A model generated the notes under the pieces. It saw nothing but the letters and a program-made list of their open reading frames with translations, was not told where the DNA came from and made no database searches. A program made the translations under genes and the position numbers. Below, piece by piece: positions 54,795-63,079 of a stretch of DNA of 64,000 nt. The number at the start of each line of letters is the position of its first letter. Position 1 is the stretch's first letter. Source of the stretch: Allomuricauda ruestringensis DSM 13258 (GTDB taxonomy: Bacteria > Bacteroidota > Bacteroidia > Flavobacteriales > Flavobacteriaceae); contig NC_015945.1 of assembly GCF_000224085.1 (NCBI RefSeq), positions 3,030,501 through 3,094,500 on the forward strand, read 5' to 3'.

Positions 54795-57167
54795 ATGAAA
54801 TATATAGTTAAATCCATAACGATGCTCTTGGGCCTTCTGGTGGTTTCTTGTAATGAGGGAATCGACCCTATAACGGCAGTCGATGCCGGGGTGGATGAAA
54901 CAGCACCGCAGGTTACCATAACCTATCCTACCGAAGGAGTGGAACTCATGCCCTTCGAAGAAGAAACATCAATAGATATATCATTCGAAGTTACGGATGA
55001 TATTGAGGTAGCGAATATCACCGTTTCCATGGATGGGTCACAAATAGCTGCATACAACTCTTTCAAGGATTATAGAATTGTTATGGAAGAAGTAACTTAT
55101 GAAGGCTTGGGAAATGGCGATCATACGGTCACCGTATCAGCAACCGATATAGAGGGTAAAACAACCACACAAGAAGCAAACTTTGCCAAACTGGCACCAT
55201 ATAGCGCTCAATTTGATGGAGAGGTCCTTTATATGCCTTTCAATGCAGATTATATGGACTTTATCAGTTTCCAAGAGGCAGAGGAAGTAGGTAATCCAGG
55301 TTTTGCTGGAGATGCCTTTTTGGGTGCAGATGCTTTTCAGGGGGCCACAGATTCATACTTGACTTTCCCGATGGATAACCTAAAAAGCACAGAATTTAGT
55401 GCCGCATTCTGGTACAAGGTCAACCCAACGCCAGATAGAGCCGGAATTTTAGTGGTTGGCGACGATGCAGAAGACAGAAACCAAGGCTTCCGTTTGTTCC
55501 GCGAAGGAAACGCCGACGAACAGCGAATCAAATTAAATGTAGGCACCGGTTCTGGCGAAAGTTGGAACGATGGCGGTGTGATCGATGTAACCGCAGGGGA
55601 GTGGGTTCACGTAGCCATTTCAATTTCCCAGACCCAGAGTACAATATACTTTAACGGAATCGAAATGTTAACCTCCGATATGGCAGCACCAATAGATTGG
55701 ACAGATTGTGAGGAATTGCATATTGGTGCCGGGGGTCCAACTTTTGACTATTGGGACCATGGCTATGATGCCAGTCAAATGGACGAACTACGCATTTTTG
55801 ACAAAGCATTGACGCAAAGCGATGTTCAAATCATGATAAATGCCGCCAATCCATACATCCCTCAATACGATGGCGAATCATTGTATATGCCATTCGATGG
55901 AGATTACATCGATCTAATGGGAAGCAAAGCTGCCACCCAAATAGGTTCGCCAAGTTTCACCGATGAAAGTCAAGTAGGGGAACAAGCGTATTTGGGCGCC
56001 ACCGATTCCTATATCAACTATCCAGCAGAAGGATTGAAGTCTTCAGAGTTCAGTGGGTCCTTCTGGTATAAAGTGGATGCCAACCCGGATAGGGCGGGAA
56101 TCATAACAATTGGAGATGACGAAGTAGATCGTTTCCAAGGTTTCCGATTGTTCCGCGAGGGAAGTGCAGATGAACAGCGAATCAAATTAAATGTAGGAAC
56201 AGGAAGCGGCGAAAGTTGGAACGATGGAGGTGTTATAGATGTAACCGCAGGTGAATGGGTACACGTTGCCTTTACCATAGCCAGTGATGAAAGCGTTATT
56301 TATTTCAATGGGACCGAAGTATTATCCTCCGCTATGTCAGCACCAATCGATTGGACCGGTTGCGATACCTTCACTATAGGTGCAGGTGGACCAACGTTCG
56401 ATTATTGGGGTCATGCATCGGATAACAGTATCATTGATGACCTAAGATTCTACAACAAGGCCCTATCTCCGGAAGAAGTAGCTGAAGTTTTTGGAGGTGA
56501 GGTCACACCAAAAAACTACGGCTCCACACTTTACATGTCTTTTGACGGATCTAATATTGATGACAACTCCGGCGAAGAAGCTACAGTGGTAGGTACGCCT
56601 AGTTTTGCAGGTGAAAGTGCCGTAGGTAGCGATGCTTATGCAGGTGCTGCAGATTCTTATCTCACCTTCCCAATTGATGGATTGTTCAATAATCAATTTA
56701 GTGGAGCTTTCTGGTACAAGGTAAATGCTGACCCGGATAGGGCTGGAATCCTAACGGTAAGCCCTCCAATGAACGGAACAGATAATGATCTTTCAGCTGG
56801 CTTTAGGCTAATAAGGGAAGGCGATGCATCGGAGCAACGAATAAAACTTCATTTGGGAACCGATGCAGGAGACGTTTGGAACGACGGAGAAGTTATTGAT
56901 GCCACCGCAGATGTGTGGGTGCACGTAGCTTTTACCGTTACCGAAACGGAAACCTTGATTTACTTGAATGGAGAACCTGTTGTAAACACAGGGGATATGG
57001 CTGGAAAAACCATAAGTTGGGAAAACTGCTCAATTCTTTCAATAGGTTCTGGCGCACCAAATTTTATTGGTTGGAACCACTTATCCGATTTGAGTTACAT
57101 CGATGATCTATACCTTTTCGATAAGTCGCTGACCCAAGAGGAAATCCAAGAAATTATGAACAATTAG
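54795..57167 (+). CDS. Surface glycan-binding lipoprotein with Ig-like and three LamG-type domains
   Basis: 790 residues. Lipobox VVSC (Cys19), an Ig-like domain (about 38-135, APQVTITYPTEGV...HTVTVSATDIEG) and three tandem concanavalin/LamG domains (about 140-350, 355-568, 573-790). Each carries SAAFWYKV-like, GFRLFREG, WVHVA and FNG motifs, and ends with a LRIFDKALT-type segment. Repeats one and two are nearly the same in parts. Its position as third gene after susCD is that of a SusE/F-like surface binding protein. No catalytic residues of glycosidases are apparent, so it is called a binder; a role as an enzyme cannot be excluded. Confidence 0.85.
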   Translation: MKYIVKSITMLLGLLVVSCNEGIDPITAVDAGVDETAPQVTITYPTEGVELMPFEEETSIDISFEVTDDIEVANITVSMDGSQIAAYNSFKDYRIVMEEVTYEGLGNGDHTVTVSATDIEGKTTTQEANFAKLAPYSAQFDGEVLYMPFNADYMDFISFQEAEEVGNPGFAGDAFLGADAFQGATDSYLTFPMDNLKSTEFSAAFWYKVNPTPDRAGILVVGDDAEDRNQGFRLFREGNADEQRIKLNVGTGSGESWNDGGVIDVTAGEWVHVAISISQTQSTIYFNGIEMLTSDMAAPIDWTDCEELHIGAGGPTFDYWDHGYDASQMDELRIFDKALTQSDVQIMINAANPYIPQYDGESLYMPFDGDYIDLMGSKAATQIGSPSFTDESQVGEQAYLGATDSYINYPAEGLKSSEFSGSFWYKVDANPDRAGIITIGDDEVDRFQGFRLFREGSADEQRIKLNVGTGSGESWNDGGVIDVTAGEWVHVAFTIASDESVIYFNGTEVLSSAMSAPIDWTGCDTFTIGAGGPTFDYWGHASDNSIIDDLRFYNKALSPEEVAEVFGGEVTPKNYGSTLYMSFDGSNIDDNSGEEATVVGTPSFAGESAVGSDAYAGAADSYLTFPIDGLFNNQFSGAFWYKVNADPDRAGILTVSPPMNGTDNDLSAGFRLIREGDASEQRIKLHLGTDAGDVWNDGEVIDATADVWVHVAFTVTETETLIYLNGEPVVNTGDMAGKTISWENCSILSIGSGAPNFIGWNHLSDLSYIDDLYLFDKSLTQEEIQEIMNN
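55497..56270 (+). repeat. Tandem LamG duplication retained at DNA level
   Basis: The 120-base segments 55497-55616 and 56151-56270 are aligned without gaps and share long identical runs such as CAGCGAATCAAATTAAATGT; the offset is 654 bases (218 codons). The third domain has the corresponding segment from 56811, much more diverged (offset 660). Confidence 0.85.
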
Positions 57168-57221
57168 GGTGCTTTTACTATTTAGCACTTAAAAATATTT
57201 GAGTTAGTTAGTTTAGTTTAT

Positions 57222-58598
57222 ATGAAGTTAATTTTAAGAACATTGGCCATTGTTACTTTACTTGTAGGGTGCAATGGCCAAAAAACTAAAGAAGAGGCTA
57301 AAAAATCAACCGGAATAGATGCGGATAGTCTTGCTATTGCTGATGAGGCAATGTTGGACTCCGTACAGTACCAAACCTTCAATTACTTTTGGGAAGGTGC
57401 GGAACCTGTTTCAGGATTGGCCAGAGAGCGGATGCACATGGACGGGGTCTATCCCAACCACGATAAGGATATCATAACCACAGGAGGATCAGGTTTTGGC
57501 CTCATGGCTATCCTGGTCGGGGTGGAAAGAGGGTTTATTTCCCGTGAACAGGCTCTTGAGCGCTACGAACGTATCGTTGGTTTTCTGGAAAAAGCAGATC
57601 GCTTTCACGGAGCGTGGCCACATTGGTTATTGCCATCCGGAAAAGTAACCCCTTTCAGTAAAAAGGACAACGGAGGAGATTTGGTGGAGACCGCTTTTTT
57701 GGTTCAAGGTCTTTTAACGGTCAAGGAGTATTTTAAAAATGGCAACGAACGCGAAAAGCAACTGGCCCAAAACATACAACAGCTTTGGGAAGGCGTTGAG
57801 TGGGACTGGTACACCAAAAACGGTGAAGATGTATTGTACTGGCATTGGAGCCCAGAGTATAAATGGGAAATGAATTTTCCCGTGGGTGGCTATAACGAAG
57901 CACTCATCATGTACATTTTGGCGGCAGCTTCCCCAACACACCCGATTGATAAATCCGTTTATGAAATTGGTTGGGCCGGTGAGGGTGAAATCTCACAAGA
58001 CACCACCTACTACGGCTTGGAAACAGAACTGAACCACTATGAACATAGCGATGCTCCCGTAGGTCCACTTTTCTGGGCACATTATTCCTATTTGGGACTT
58101 AACCCGAAAGGACTAAAAGATCAGTTTGGGGATTATTGGAAGTTGAACCAGAACCATGCTTTAATTCATTATAAATATTGTGTGGACAATCCAAAGGACT
58201 ATGAAGGATATGGAGAGGATTGCTGGGGGTTGACATCAAGTTATTCCATTAAAGGGTATGCTGGGCATCGCCCAGAGGCAGATTTAGGAGTGATTTCGCC
58301 CACGGCAGCACTCTCATCCATGCCATATACCCCAGAGGAGAGCAAACAGTTTTTGAGGTTCATGTACAACCAACAAGATAGTCTTATTGGAAAATACGGA
58401 CCTTACGATGCCTTTAGTCTGGAGGATAATTGGTACCTCCCAAGATATTTAGCCATAGACCAAGGCCCCATTCCGGTTATGATTGAAAATTACCGAAGCG
58501 GTCTGTTTTGGAAATTGTTCATGGCAAATGAAGAGGTGCAAAACGGACTCAAAAAATTGGGTTTTGAAAGCCAAAATATCGAAAAAGCAAATGATTAA
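57222..58598 (+). CDS. GH144-type glycoside hydrolase lipoprotein (endo-beta-1,2-glucanase family), copy 1
   Basis: 458 residues. Lipobox LVGC (Cys17), then the (alpha/alpha)6-type Glycoamylase (PF10091) domain with TFNYFWEGAEPVSGLARER, TTGGSGFGLMAILVGVERGF, EKADRFHGAWPHWL, GGDLVETAFLVQGLL, VLYWHWSP and GEDCWGLTSSYS. The characterised member of this family from Chitinophaga is an endo-beta-1,2-glucanase (GH144), and related Bacteroides loci pair it with GH3. As a lipoprotein it may act on the surface or in the periplasm. It overlaps the paralogue that follows by 8 bases. Family membership is strong; exact linkage is inferred. Confidence 0.9.
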   Translation: MKLILRTLAIVTLLVGCNGQKTKEEAKKSTGIDADSLAIADEAMLDSVQYQTFNYFWEGAEPVSGLARERMHMDGVYPNHDKDIITTGGSGFGLMAILVGVERGFISREQALERYERIVGFLEKADRFHGAWPHWLLPSGKVTPFSKKDNGGDLVETAFLVQGLLTVKEYFKNGNEREKQLAQNIQQLWEGVEWDWYTKNGEDVLYWHWSPEYKWEMNFPVGGYNEALIMYILAAASPTHPIDKSVYEIGWAGEGEISQDTTYYGLETELNHYEHSDAPVGPLFWAHYSYLGLNPKGLKDQFGDYWKLNQNHALIHYKYCVDNPKDYEGYGEDCWGLTSSYSIKGYAGHRPEADLGVISPTAALSSMPYTPEESKQFLRFMYNQQDSLIGKYGPYDAFSLEDNWYLPRYLAIDQGPIPVMIENYRSGLFWKLFMANEEVQNGLKKLGFESQNIEKAND

Positions 58599-59970
58599 AA
58601 CCACGATATCCCTTTTTCTTGTTTCCATAGTGATGGTATCTTGTGGGGGAGGAGATGATTATACCTATGTTCCCACAGAGCCAGAACTTCCGGGCAAAGG
58701 TTCCGATGATGATGATGATGAGGTGCCCACCATCTCTGATGAAGCATTGTTGGATTTGACCCAAGAAACCACCTTTAAATATTTTTGGGACTTTGCCGAT
58801 GTCAACTCGGGAGGGGCGAGAGAAAGGTATCACCCGAATGACCCTGCTAACAGTGAAGGAGTCGTGACCGCTGGAGGCACAGGATTTGGGTTGATGGCCA
58901 TTTTGGTCGGAATCGAAAGAGGGTTTATCTCCAGAACCGAAGGGTTGGAGCGATTGAATACTTTGTTGGATTTCCTCGAAAATGCCGACCGCTTTCATGG
59001 AGCTTGGTCCCATTGGATCAATGGTTCCAGCGGAGCCGTGATTCCTTTTAGCGATTTGGATGATGGTGGTGATCTAGTGGAAACCGCTTTTTTGGCTCAA
59101 GGACTTATCTGTGTAAAGGAATATTTCAAAAACGGTACAGATGCCGAACAAGCTTTGGCACAACAAGCCGATGAGCTTTGGAAAGGTGTTGAATGGGATT
59201 GGTACACGCAAAATCAAGATGTACTGTATTGGCACTGGAGTCCCAACCACGGTTTCGATATCAATCTTCAACTTAAGGGTTATAATGAGGTGTTGATCAC
59301 CTACATTATGGCCGCAGCATCACCCAATTTTGGAATCGAAAAACAGGTATATTCCAACGGATGGGCCTCAAGTGGGGGTATCAAATCAGCAAATACCCAA
59401 TACGGTTATCCACTTTTGGTTAGGCATAATGGCTCCGAGCAATTTGGAGGCCCTTTGTTTTGGGCACACTATTCCTATTTGGGGTTAGATCCAAGAAATC
59501 TGTCTGATGAGTATGTGGATTATTGGGACGTTAATGTAAATCACACCATGATCAATTACGAATATTGTGTCAAAAACCCGGACAACTACGAAGATTATGG
59601 AGAAGATTGTTGGGGACTGACAGCCAGTTATTCAAGAAATAATGATGGAAGCATGGGTTACAATGCCCATAGCCCAAGCAACGATACAGGAATTATATCC
59701 CCAACAGCGGCAATAAGCTCAATTCCTTACGCACCAGACAAATCTTTGGATGCGATGCATTACTTTTATAGGAATAGAGATGATTTATTGGGTCCGGCAG
59801 GGTTTTATGATGCCTTTAGTCCAGAATACAACTGGGTGGCAGAAGCTTATTTGGCCATAGACCAAGGTCCACAAATCATCATGATTGAAAATTACCGAAC
59901 TGGTTTGCTTTGGGATTTGTTTATGGCAAATGAAGATGTTCAGGCCGGTTTGACCAAACTCGGATTCTGA
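58591..59970 (+). CDS. GH144-type glycoside hydrolase lipoprotein, copy 2
   Basis: 459 residues from the ATG at 58591, which restores a lipoprotein signal (MVSCGGGDD, Cys18); an upstream extension in frame is an artefact. A spacer rich in Asp/Gly after the lipid Cys (SDDDDDE) resembles a surface-export signal of Bacteroidota lipoproteins, so this copy may be the outer-surface enzyme. The catalytic domain parallels copy 1: TFKYFWDFADVNSGGARER, TAGGTGFGLMAILVGIERGF, NADRFHGAWSHWI and GEDCWGLTASYS. The two are old paralogues by inspection, perhaps acting on polymer and oligomer. Confidence 0.9.
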   Translation: MIKTTISLFLVSIVMVSCGGGDDYTYVPTEPELPGKGSDDDDDEVPTISDEALLDLTQETTFKYFWDFADVNSGGARERYHPNDPANSEGVVTAGGTGFGLMAILVGIERGFISRTEGLERLNTLLDFLENADRFHGAWSHWINGSSGAVIPFSDLDDGGDLVETAFLAQGLICVKEYFKNGTDAEQALAQQADELWKGVEWDWYTQNQDVLYWHWSPNHGFDINLQLKGYNEVLITYIMAAASPNFGIEKQVYSNGWASSGGIKSANTQYGYPLLVRHNGSEQFGGPLFWAHYSYLGLDPRNLSDEYVDYWDVNVNHTMINYEYCVKNPDNYEDYGEDCWGLTASYSRNNDGSMGYNAHSPSNDTGIISPTAAISSIPYAPDKSLDAMHYFYRNRDDLLGPAGFYDAFSPEYNWVAEAYLAIDQGPQIIMIENYRTGLLWDLFMANEDVQAGLTKLGF

Positions 59971-59971
59971 T

Positions 59972-60778
59972 ATGACAACAAGACAATTATCATTTTTTAT
60001 TTTGTTCCTCGCTTGTAATTTGGTCGCTGCACAATGGCAATCAAAATACGAAGCCAAAATGCTTATTGATGGGAATGATACCTTACGATATCGTATTATG
60101 TATCCCAAGAACTTTAATGAGGATAGAAACTATCCCGTGGTGCTGTTTCTCCATGGAGCCGGAGAACGCGGAAATGATAATGAAACCCAATTGATGAACG
60201 GAGCAAAATTGTTTGCCACCGATTATTTACAGGAGCGATATCCTGCAATTGTAATATTTCCGCAGTGCCCAAAAGATAGTTACTGGGCCAGTGTAGATGT
60301 TGACAGAAGCTCATACCCAATCAATTTGGATTTTAAATATAGCGAAGGACCGACCAATCCCTTGAAAATGGTGATGGATTTGTTGGAAACCACTATTCAG
60401 GAGTCCTACACCAACGACAATCAAATTTATTTGATGGGTCTTTCTATGGGAGGAATGGGAACTTTTGAATTGTTGAGTAGAAAACCTGAGACATTTGCTG
60501 CCGCAATTCCAATTTGTGGAGGGGGCGAACCTGAATCCGTTTCAGTTTATGTCAAAAACACACCATTGTGGGTTTTTCATGGAGCACAGGATAATGTGGT
60601 AAACCCCTTGCAGTCTATGGAAATGGTTTCCGCTTTATTAAAAGCAGGTGTTCACCCAAAATTCACCATATACGATTTTGCTAATCATAATAGTTGGGAC
60701 CCTGCATTCGCCGAACCAGATTTGTTACCATGGTTGTTTTCGCACAAGAAAAGAACTGCGGGCGTGACATCAGAATAG
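59972..60778 (+). CDS. Exported alpha/beta-hydrolase (esterase/phospholipase-carboxylesterase type)
   Basis: 268 residues. Sec signal peptide ending near VAAQ. The fold is that of the esterase/PHB-depolymerase group: YPVVLFLHGAGERGNDN, MGLSMGGMGTFELL with nucleophile Ser158, FHGAQDNVV for the acid, and a final His in FANHNSWDPAF. It follows the second GH144 gene by one base. In a glycan locus it most likely removes an ester substituent (acetyl, succinyl or similar) from the polysaccharide; this is inference. Confidence 0.85.
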   Translation: MTTRQLSFFILFLACNLVAAQWQSKYEAKMLIDGNDTLRYRIMYPKNFNEDRNYPVVLFLHGAGERGNDNETQLMNGAKLFATDYLQERYPAIVIFPQCPKDSYWASVDVDRSSYPINLDFKYSEGPTNPLKMVMDLLETTIQESYTNDNQIYLMGLSMGGMGTFELLSRKPETFAAAIPICGGGEPESVSVYVKNTPLWVFHGAQDNVVNPLQSMEMVSALLKAGVHPKFTIYDFANHNSWDPAFAEPDLLPWLFSHKKRTAGVTSE

Positions 60779-60804
60779 AATATTAAAGTCAAAACAACCT
60801 GACC

Positions 60805-63072
60805 ATGCACTATAAAACATTACTTGTCGCCTTTATGGGGTTAGCTTTTTTTTGGGGCAATGCCCAAAAACAAATACCTGAAGTAGAGCAACTACTACAA
60901 AAAATGACCATTGAAGAAAAAATCGGTCAGTTAAACTTGTTAACTCCAGGTGGAGGAGTTGCTACGGGCGAAGTAGTGAGTGAAAATGTAGGGGCGAAAA
61001 TCAAGACGGGACAAGTAGGCGGACTTTTTGGCGTAGCAGGTCCGGACAGAGTAAGAAAAGCCCAAGAATTGGCTGTTAAAGAGAGCCGATTGGGTATCCC
61101 ATTATTAATTGGTTCCGATGTGATTCATGGGTACAAGACCACATATCCAATTCCCTTGGGTCTATCATCCACCTGGGATATGGATTTGGTAAGACAAGCC
61201 GCTCAAATGGCAGCAAGGGAGGCAACTGCAGATGGAATCAACTGGAATTTTTCACCTATGGTGGATATTGCCCGCGACCCACGTTGGGGGCGTATTTCCG
61301 AAGGAGCGGGCGAAGACCCGTATCTTGGTTCCAAAATTGCCGAGGCCATGGTGAAAGGTTACCAAGGAGAGGATTTGGCAGCAGTACATACCATGTTGGC
61401 CTGTGTAAAGCACTTAGCGCTCTATGGCGCCGCCGAGGCTGGTCGTGATTATCATACGGTGGACATGGGCAAGATCAAAATGTTCAACCAATATCTGCCG
61501 CCCTACAAAGCTGCCATCGATGCCGGGGCAGCCAGCGTTATGAGTTCGTTTAATGATGTGGATGGTGTGCCAGCAACTGGTAACAAATGGTTGCTCACCG
61601 ACTTGCTTCGCACACAATGGGGTTTTGATGGTTTCGTGGTTTCGGATTACACATCGCTCAACGAAATGGTCCCACACGGATTGGGAGACCTTCAGGCCGT
61701 TTCGGCATTGGCGTTAAAAGCTGGTTTGGATATGGATATGGTGGGTGAAGGTTTTCTGACCACTTTGAAAAAATCTTTGGATGAAGGAAAAATCACCGCA
61801 GAAGATATTACCAAGGCTTGTAGAAGGGTGTTGGAGGCCAAGTATATATCTGGACTTTTTGAAGACCCATACAAATATTTGGATTCCAAACGCCCCAAAA
61901 ACGATATTCTGACAAAGGAAAACAGGGCATTGGCGCGCAAATTGGCAACTCGTTCCTTCGTTTTGTTGAAAAACCACAACAACCTACTTCCTTTGGAAAA
62001 GAAAGGAAAAATCGCCCTGATTGGCCCACTGGCCGATAGTAGGGAAAATATGTTAGGGACTTGGGCACCAACGGGTGATTTTAACCTGGCCGTTACCATT
62101 TTGGAAGGCTTTAATAATGTGGCATCAAATGCAGACATCAAATATGCAAAAGGCGCCAACATTTCTGACGATGTCGATTTTGCCAAGAATGTAAATGCTT
62201 TAGGTCGAAGGATAACAATGGATGAACGCTCACCAGAAGCCATGTTGAAAGAGGCCGTGGATCTAGCCAAAACTTCGGATGTTGTGGTGGCCGTAGTGGG
62301 TGAAGCCACCGAAATGAGCGGGGAGTCTTCCAGCCGTACCGATATTTCAATCCCGGACATTCAAAAGAAATTGATCAAAGCATTGGTAGAAACAGGAAAA
62401 CCTGTTGCATTGGTGTTGATGAGCGGTAGGCCGCTGACCATTCCAGAAGAGTTCGACCTGCCCGTGTCCATTTTACAAGTTTGGCACCCCGGTGTGGAAG
62501 CAGGGAACGCTATCGCCGATGTGGTTTTTGGAGATTATAATCCCTCTGGAAAATTAACGGCTACTTGGCCTGTGAATGTGGGACAGATACCTATTTACCA
62601 CAGTACAAAAGTCACTGGTAGGCCGGCACCGGAAAGCGGAGAGTTCCAAAAGTTCAGGTCAAACTATCTGGATGCACCCAATGCGCCTTTGTTGCCTTTT
62701 GGATATGGTTTGAGCTATACCACATTTGACTATTCCAATCTGCGGTTGAACAAAAAAGAGATCCATCAAGGTGAAGCTATTTCTGCTACTGTGACAATTA
62801 CTAATACAGGTAATTATGACGGGGAAGAAGTAGTACAATTGTACCTTCGGGATGTGGTGAGGAGCATTACACCACCAAAACGCCAGTTAAAAGGTTTTCA
62901 AAAGGTGATGCTGAAGAAAGGGGAGCGTAAGGAGGTAACCATCACTTTGTCACCAGATGATCTGAAATTCTACAACGCCCAACTGGAATTTGTGTCGGAA
63001 CCAGGAGAATTTGAAGTGTTTGTAGGAACTAATTCCGATGCCGAACTATCAGAAACATTTACGCTTAAATAA
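60805..63072 (+). CDS. GH3 beta-glucosidase (BglX-like)
   Basis: 755 residues. Signal peptide (GNAQ), GH3 N-terminal barrel (about 35-340; EKIGQLNLLTPGG, LLIGSDVIHG, ISEGAGEDPYLGS, KHLALYGAAEAGRDY, nucleophile Asp281 in FVVSDYTSL), GH3 C-terminal domain (about 380-620; SFVLLKNHNNLLPL) and a fibronectin-III-like domain (about 655-750; VTITNTGNYDGEEVVQLYLRD). It is the usual partner that trims oligosaccharides to glucose in the periplasm; relatives in Bacteroides act on sophoro-oligosaccharides next to GH144. Confidence 0.94.
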   Translation: MHYKTLLVAFMGLAFFWGNAQKQIPEVEQLLQKMTIEEKIGQLNLLTPGGGVATGEVVSENVGAKIKTGQVGGLFGVAGPDRVRKAQELAVKESRLGIPLLIGSDVIHGYKTTYPIPLGLSSTWDMDLVRQAAQMAAREATADGINWNFSPMVDIARDPRWGRISEGAGEDPYLGSKIAEAMVKGYQGEDLAAVHTMLACVKHLALYGAAEAGRDYHTVDMGKIKMFNQYLPPYKAAIDAGAASVMSSFNDVDGVPATGNKWLLTDLLRTQWGFDGFVVSDYTSLNEMVPHGLGDLQAVSALALKAGLDMDMVGEGFLTTLKKSLDEGKITAEDITKACRRVLEAKYISGLFEDPYKYLDSKRPKNDILTKENRALARKLATRSFVLLKNHNNLLPLEKKGKIALIGPLADSRENMLGTWAPTGDFNLAVTILEGFNNVASNADIKYAKGANISDDVDFAKNVNALGRRITMDERSPEAMLKEAVDLAKTSDVVVAVVGEATEMSGESSSRTDISIPDIQKKLIKALVETGKPVALVLMSGRPLTIPEEFDLPVSILQVWHPGVEAGNAIADVVFGDYNPSGKLTATWPVNVGQIPIYHSTKVTGRPAPESGEFQKFRSNYLDAPNAPLLPFGYGLSYTTFDYSNLRLNKKEIHQGEAISATVTITNTGNYDGEEVVQLYLRDVVRSITPPKRQLKGFQKVMLKKGERKEVTITLSPDDLKFYNAQLEFVSEPGEFEVFVGTNSDAELSETFTLK

Positions 63073-63079
63073 ATTTAGC

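Noticed and set aside
58483..58590. N-terminal extension of the second GH144 gene
   Set aside because: The extension lies inside the first GH144 gene and would bury the lipoprotein signal that begins at 58591.
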